DNA from: VAZQ01 sp963807865
GTDB lineage: Bacteria; Pseudomonadota; Alphaproteobacteria; Rhizobiales; Xanthobacteraceae
DNA: 64,000 nt
Reading direction: 5' to 3'
Assembly: GCA_963807865.1 (NCBI GenBank)
Contig: CAWEDK010000034.1
Location: 186,001-250,000, forward strand
Shown here: piece by piece, positions 62,374 through 64,000 of the stretch
Layout of the letters: each line of letters opens with the position of its first letter
How positions within the stretch are numbered: position 1 is the stretch's first letter
Translations under genes and position numbers: made by a program
Notes under the pieces: generated by a model
Seen by the model: only the letters and a program-made list of their open reading frames with translations
Database searches by the model: none
Told to the model about the DNA's origin: nothing

Positions 62374-63432
62374 ATGTGCGCAGACCGCAGCCAGCATCCG
62401 ATCGTCCACTTCGTCGGCAGCATTCCGTTGCCGGATACCGAGACCGTCTTCCGTACGCTCTCCGACGCCACCGGCCGTCACATCACCCGGCTGCCGGATG
62501 GCGAGACCGGCATTCGTAAGACCTGGATACGCTTCCTGCAGGACGTGCTCGCCGAGAACCCGGCGATCGAATACGCCAAGGACGTGCCGCCGTTCAAGTT
62601 CGTGCAATGGGACGGCAAGGTCGTGCGCGAGATTCCGCGGCTTCGCATCAAGGCCGGCGCGACGCCGGATCCCGGCGCTTTCAAAATCGGCTACGCCGAC
62701 ATGGCGGTCGAATCCTGGAGCGTGTTCGAGCGAATGCAGAAGGCGGGCGCGATTCCGGCGAGCGTCAAATTTCAGATCAGCATCCCGACGCCGGTCGCGC
62801 CGACCTACAACAACATGGTGCCGTCCGACCGGCCGCGCATCCTGCCGGCGCTGACGCAGGCGTTCATCGGCGAGGTCGCGGCCATCGCCAAGGCGCTGCC
62901 GAACGACCGCATCGCCATCCAGTGGGACGTCTGCCAGGAGGTGCTGGCCTGGGAAAACTACTACGACCTAGGGCCGGTCGATTTCCGCACCGAGACCCTC
63001 GACGTCCTGACCAAGATCGGCGACGCGGTGCCGCCGGCGATCGAGCTTGGCTATCACCTTTGCTACGGCAGCCCGGCCGACGAGCACATGGTGCAGCCCA
63101 AGGACTCCGGCGTCATGGTCGAAATGGTCAACGCGATCACGGCCGGGGTCGCGCGGCCCATCAACTTCTTCCACCTGCCAGTGCCGAAGGGCCGCACCGA
63201 CGACGGTTATTTCGCGCCGCTGGCGTCGTTGAAGTTGCGGCCGGAGACCGAACTCTATCTCGGCCTCATCCACCACAACGACGCCGCCGGCGACGCGACG
63301 CGCCTCGCAGCCGCGCGCCGCCATACGCGTGTTGACGGCATTGGCACCGAATGCGGCATGGCACGCGGCGATCCGGCGCGCTTGCCGGCGCTGTTGAGCG
63401 CGCATGTCCGTGCGGTGGAGAGTGCGGCTTGA
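62374..63432 (+). CDS. MetE/UROD-like TIM-barrel protein
   Basis: A 352-residue protein related to the C-terminal catalytic domain of cobalamin-independent methionine synthase or uroporphyrinogen decarboxylase-like folds. HFVGSIPLPDTETVFRTLSDATGRHITRLPDGETGIRKTWI opens it. It continues KFQISIPTPVAPTYNNMVPSDR, IQWDVCQEVLAWENYYDL and ELGYHLCYGSPADEHM, with His and Cys candidates for metal binding (YHLCYG), then FFHLPVPKGRTDDGYFAPL and IDGIGTECGMARGDP-like residues near the end. It lacks the N-terminal half of MetE. Such short proteins are seen in soil bacteria; methyl-transfer activity is suspected but unproven. It is preceded by GGGGAGGG and reads alone. Confidence 0.72.
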   Translation: MCADRSQHPIVHFVGSIPLPDTETVFRTLSDATGRHITRLPDGETGIRKTWIRFLQDVLAENPAIEYAKDVPPFKFVQWDGKVVREIPRLRIKAGATPDPGAFKIGYADMAVESWSVFERMQKAGAIPASVKFQISIPTPVAPTYNNMVPSDRPRILPALTQAFIGEVAAIAKALPNDRIAIQWDVCQEVLAWENYYDLGPVDFRTETLDVLTKIGDAVPPAIELGYHLCYGSPADEHMVQPKDSGVMVEMVNAITAGVARPINFFHLPVPKGRTDDGYFAPLASLKLRPETELYLGLIHHNDAAGDATRLAAARRHTRVDGIGTECGMARGDPARLPALLSAHVRAVESAA

Positions 63433-63489
63433 GCCGCGGCCTGCGCCCTCAAGCCGCGTATGCGGTAAGCTCCAACCGGCCGCGGCCGG

Positions 63490-63696
63490 TTACTTCACCT
63501 TCAGGCGGACGGCTGCTTCCTTGCCGCGGTTGACTTCGATTTCGAAATCGATCGCCTGGCCTTCCTTGAGCGTGCTCAAGCCGGCCTGCTCGACCGCCGA
63601 GATGTGAACGAACACGTCCTTGGTGCCGCCGCCGGCAGGTTGGATGAACCCATAGCCTTTCGTCGGATTGAACCACTTCACGGTGCCTGTCGGCAT
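63490..63696 (-). CDS. Cold-shock domain protein (CspA family)
   Basis: A 68-residue single-domain RNA chaperone. The start MPTGTVKWFNPTKGYGFIQP carries the RNP1-type motif KGYGFI, and VFVHISAVEQAG carries RNP2 (VFVH). The end reads FEIEVNRGKEAAVRLKVK. It binds single-stranded nucleic acids and melts RNA structure, in the cold or constitutively. GGAGG precedes the ATG at 63696; an in-frame ATG at 63723 gives a longer, non-family N-terminus. It is convergent with the MetE-like gene. Compared with E. coli CspA it has an extra GGGT insertion in the loop (QPAGGGTKDVFVH), common in Alphaproteobacteria. Confidence 0.95.
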   Translation of the reverse strand: MPTGTVKWFNPTKGYGFIQPAGGGTKDVFVHISAVEQAGLSTLKEGQAIDFEIEVNRGKEAAVRLKVK

Positions 63697-63804
63697 ACCA
63701 GCCTCCACTGTTGACAGTGTCACGATACAACCGCCACGGGACCTTGCCCAGTGGAAACGCGGGCGCGGCCGCGTCGCCCGCGCGGCTCCTCGGTGCAGCG
63801 CACG

Positions 63805-63970
63805 CTAGTGTCCCGATTCCGAAGTTCGCATCATTCTGCGGCACCCCCATTTGCGAATTTCGGAATCGAAGGACACTAGCAACTCATTGACCTAGTGTGG
63901 CTTTGGTTCAGAAGTCCGCATTTTCGGACTCGCTGCAAGAATGATGCGGACTTCTGAACCGCCACACTTA
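63805..63970. repeat. Compound CTAG palindrome, copy g (two hairpins)
   Basis: Hairpin A (63805-63879) runs CTAGTGTCCC to GGACACTAG with inner GATTCCGAAGTTCGC..GCGAATTTCGGAATC. The linker CAACTCATTGAC follows. Hairpin B (63892-63970) runs CTAGTGTGGC to GCCACACTTA with inner GGTTCAGAAGTCCGCAT/ATGATGCGGACTTCTGAACC. Hairpin B shares its centre (GGACTCGCTGCAA) with copies a and f although its stem differs. Confidence 0.85.
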
Positions 63971-64000
63971 TCGCTGGGCGCGCCGCCACTCCCGCTGTTC

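Noticed and set aside
21789..63970. The dispersed palindromes as CRISPR repeats
   Set aside because: Copies are kilobases apart, differ in their inner stems and have no regular spacers or cas genes.

Overview
The window is GC-rich DNA from an alphaproteobacterium, most likely a member of the Hyphomicrobiales near Bradyrhizobiaceae/Xanthobacteraceae. The evidence is gene content: a DUF1013/TrcR cell-cycle regulator, a BA14K-type protein, DUF1192, a perfect CtrA-type box, several Bug/TctC binding proteins, and conserved blocks typical of the order (ispH-thrB-rnhA; peroxiredoxin-DsbD_N-yqgE; pdxH-dnaJ-fabI-phosphatase-aroC-ribB; RNA methyltransferase-MATE-tlyA-dxs). No tRNA, rRNA, transposase, integrase, phage gene or CRISPR array was recognised.

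Layout. 0-3.5 kb: a membrane-anchored protein of unknown function and a YbaL/KefB-type antiporter. 3.6-11.6 kb: a six-gene minus-strand operon for a compact Pel-type exopolysaccharide system (pelG, pelF, pelE, pelD, a TPR gene and a pelA-like deacetylase), with nearly every gene overlapping or touching the next. 11.6-21.7 kb: accessory metabolism (luciferase-like oxidoreductase, dehydrogenases, GST, SnoaL-like protein, two TctC receptors, a NicC-like hydroxylase), a collagen-like lipoprotein and trcR. 22-33 kb: isoprenoid and threonine genes, RNase HI, redox genes, AlgH/YqgE, a ModA-like protein, a GGDEF/EAL protein and a quinone oxidoreductase. 33.1-33.3 kb: a CtrA box ahead of a strong candidate small RNA with its own terminator. 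33.5-48 kb: UbiD-like decarboxylase, DapA-like lyase, extensin-like protein, L,D-transpeptidase, CorA, SDR, pdxH, DnaJ/CbpA, fabI, phosphatase, aroC and ribB. 48-64 kb: head-GIN lipoprotein, alanine dehydrogenase, DUF3302/HlyD pair, von Willebrand protein, RumA-type methyltransferase, MATE exporter, tlyA, dxs, ligD, a MetE-like protein and a cold-shock protein.

Two window-wide patterns stand out. First, from about 22.8 to 59.9 kb I count 34 reading-frame breaks in 18 genes, many of them essential. Every one is a single extra base; none is a net deletion. Removing the stated number of bases gives a whole number of codons in all 18 genes. Genes before 21.7 kb are intact. Sequencing or assembly error is the likeliest cause, so I annotate these as genes with the repaired reading noted. 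Second, seven loci carry a family of modular palindromes bounded by CTAG/TAGTG ends. Several are paired hairpins joined by a conserved linker, with inner stems that differ between copies while both arms stay complementary. One copy supplies the start of a lipoprotein signal peptide.

The genes form several partly independent units: an envelope and biofilm module (Pel, L,D-transpeptidase, collagen-like and head-GIN lipoproteins), a housekeeping core, and a catabolic stretch with tripartite-transport receptors.
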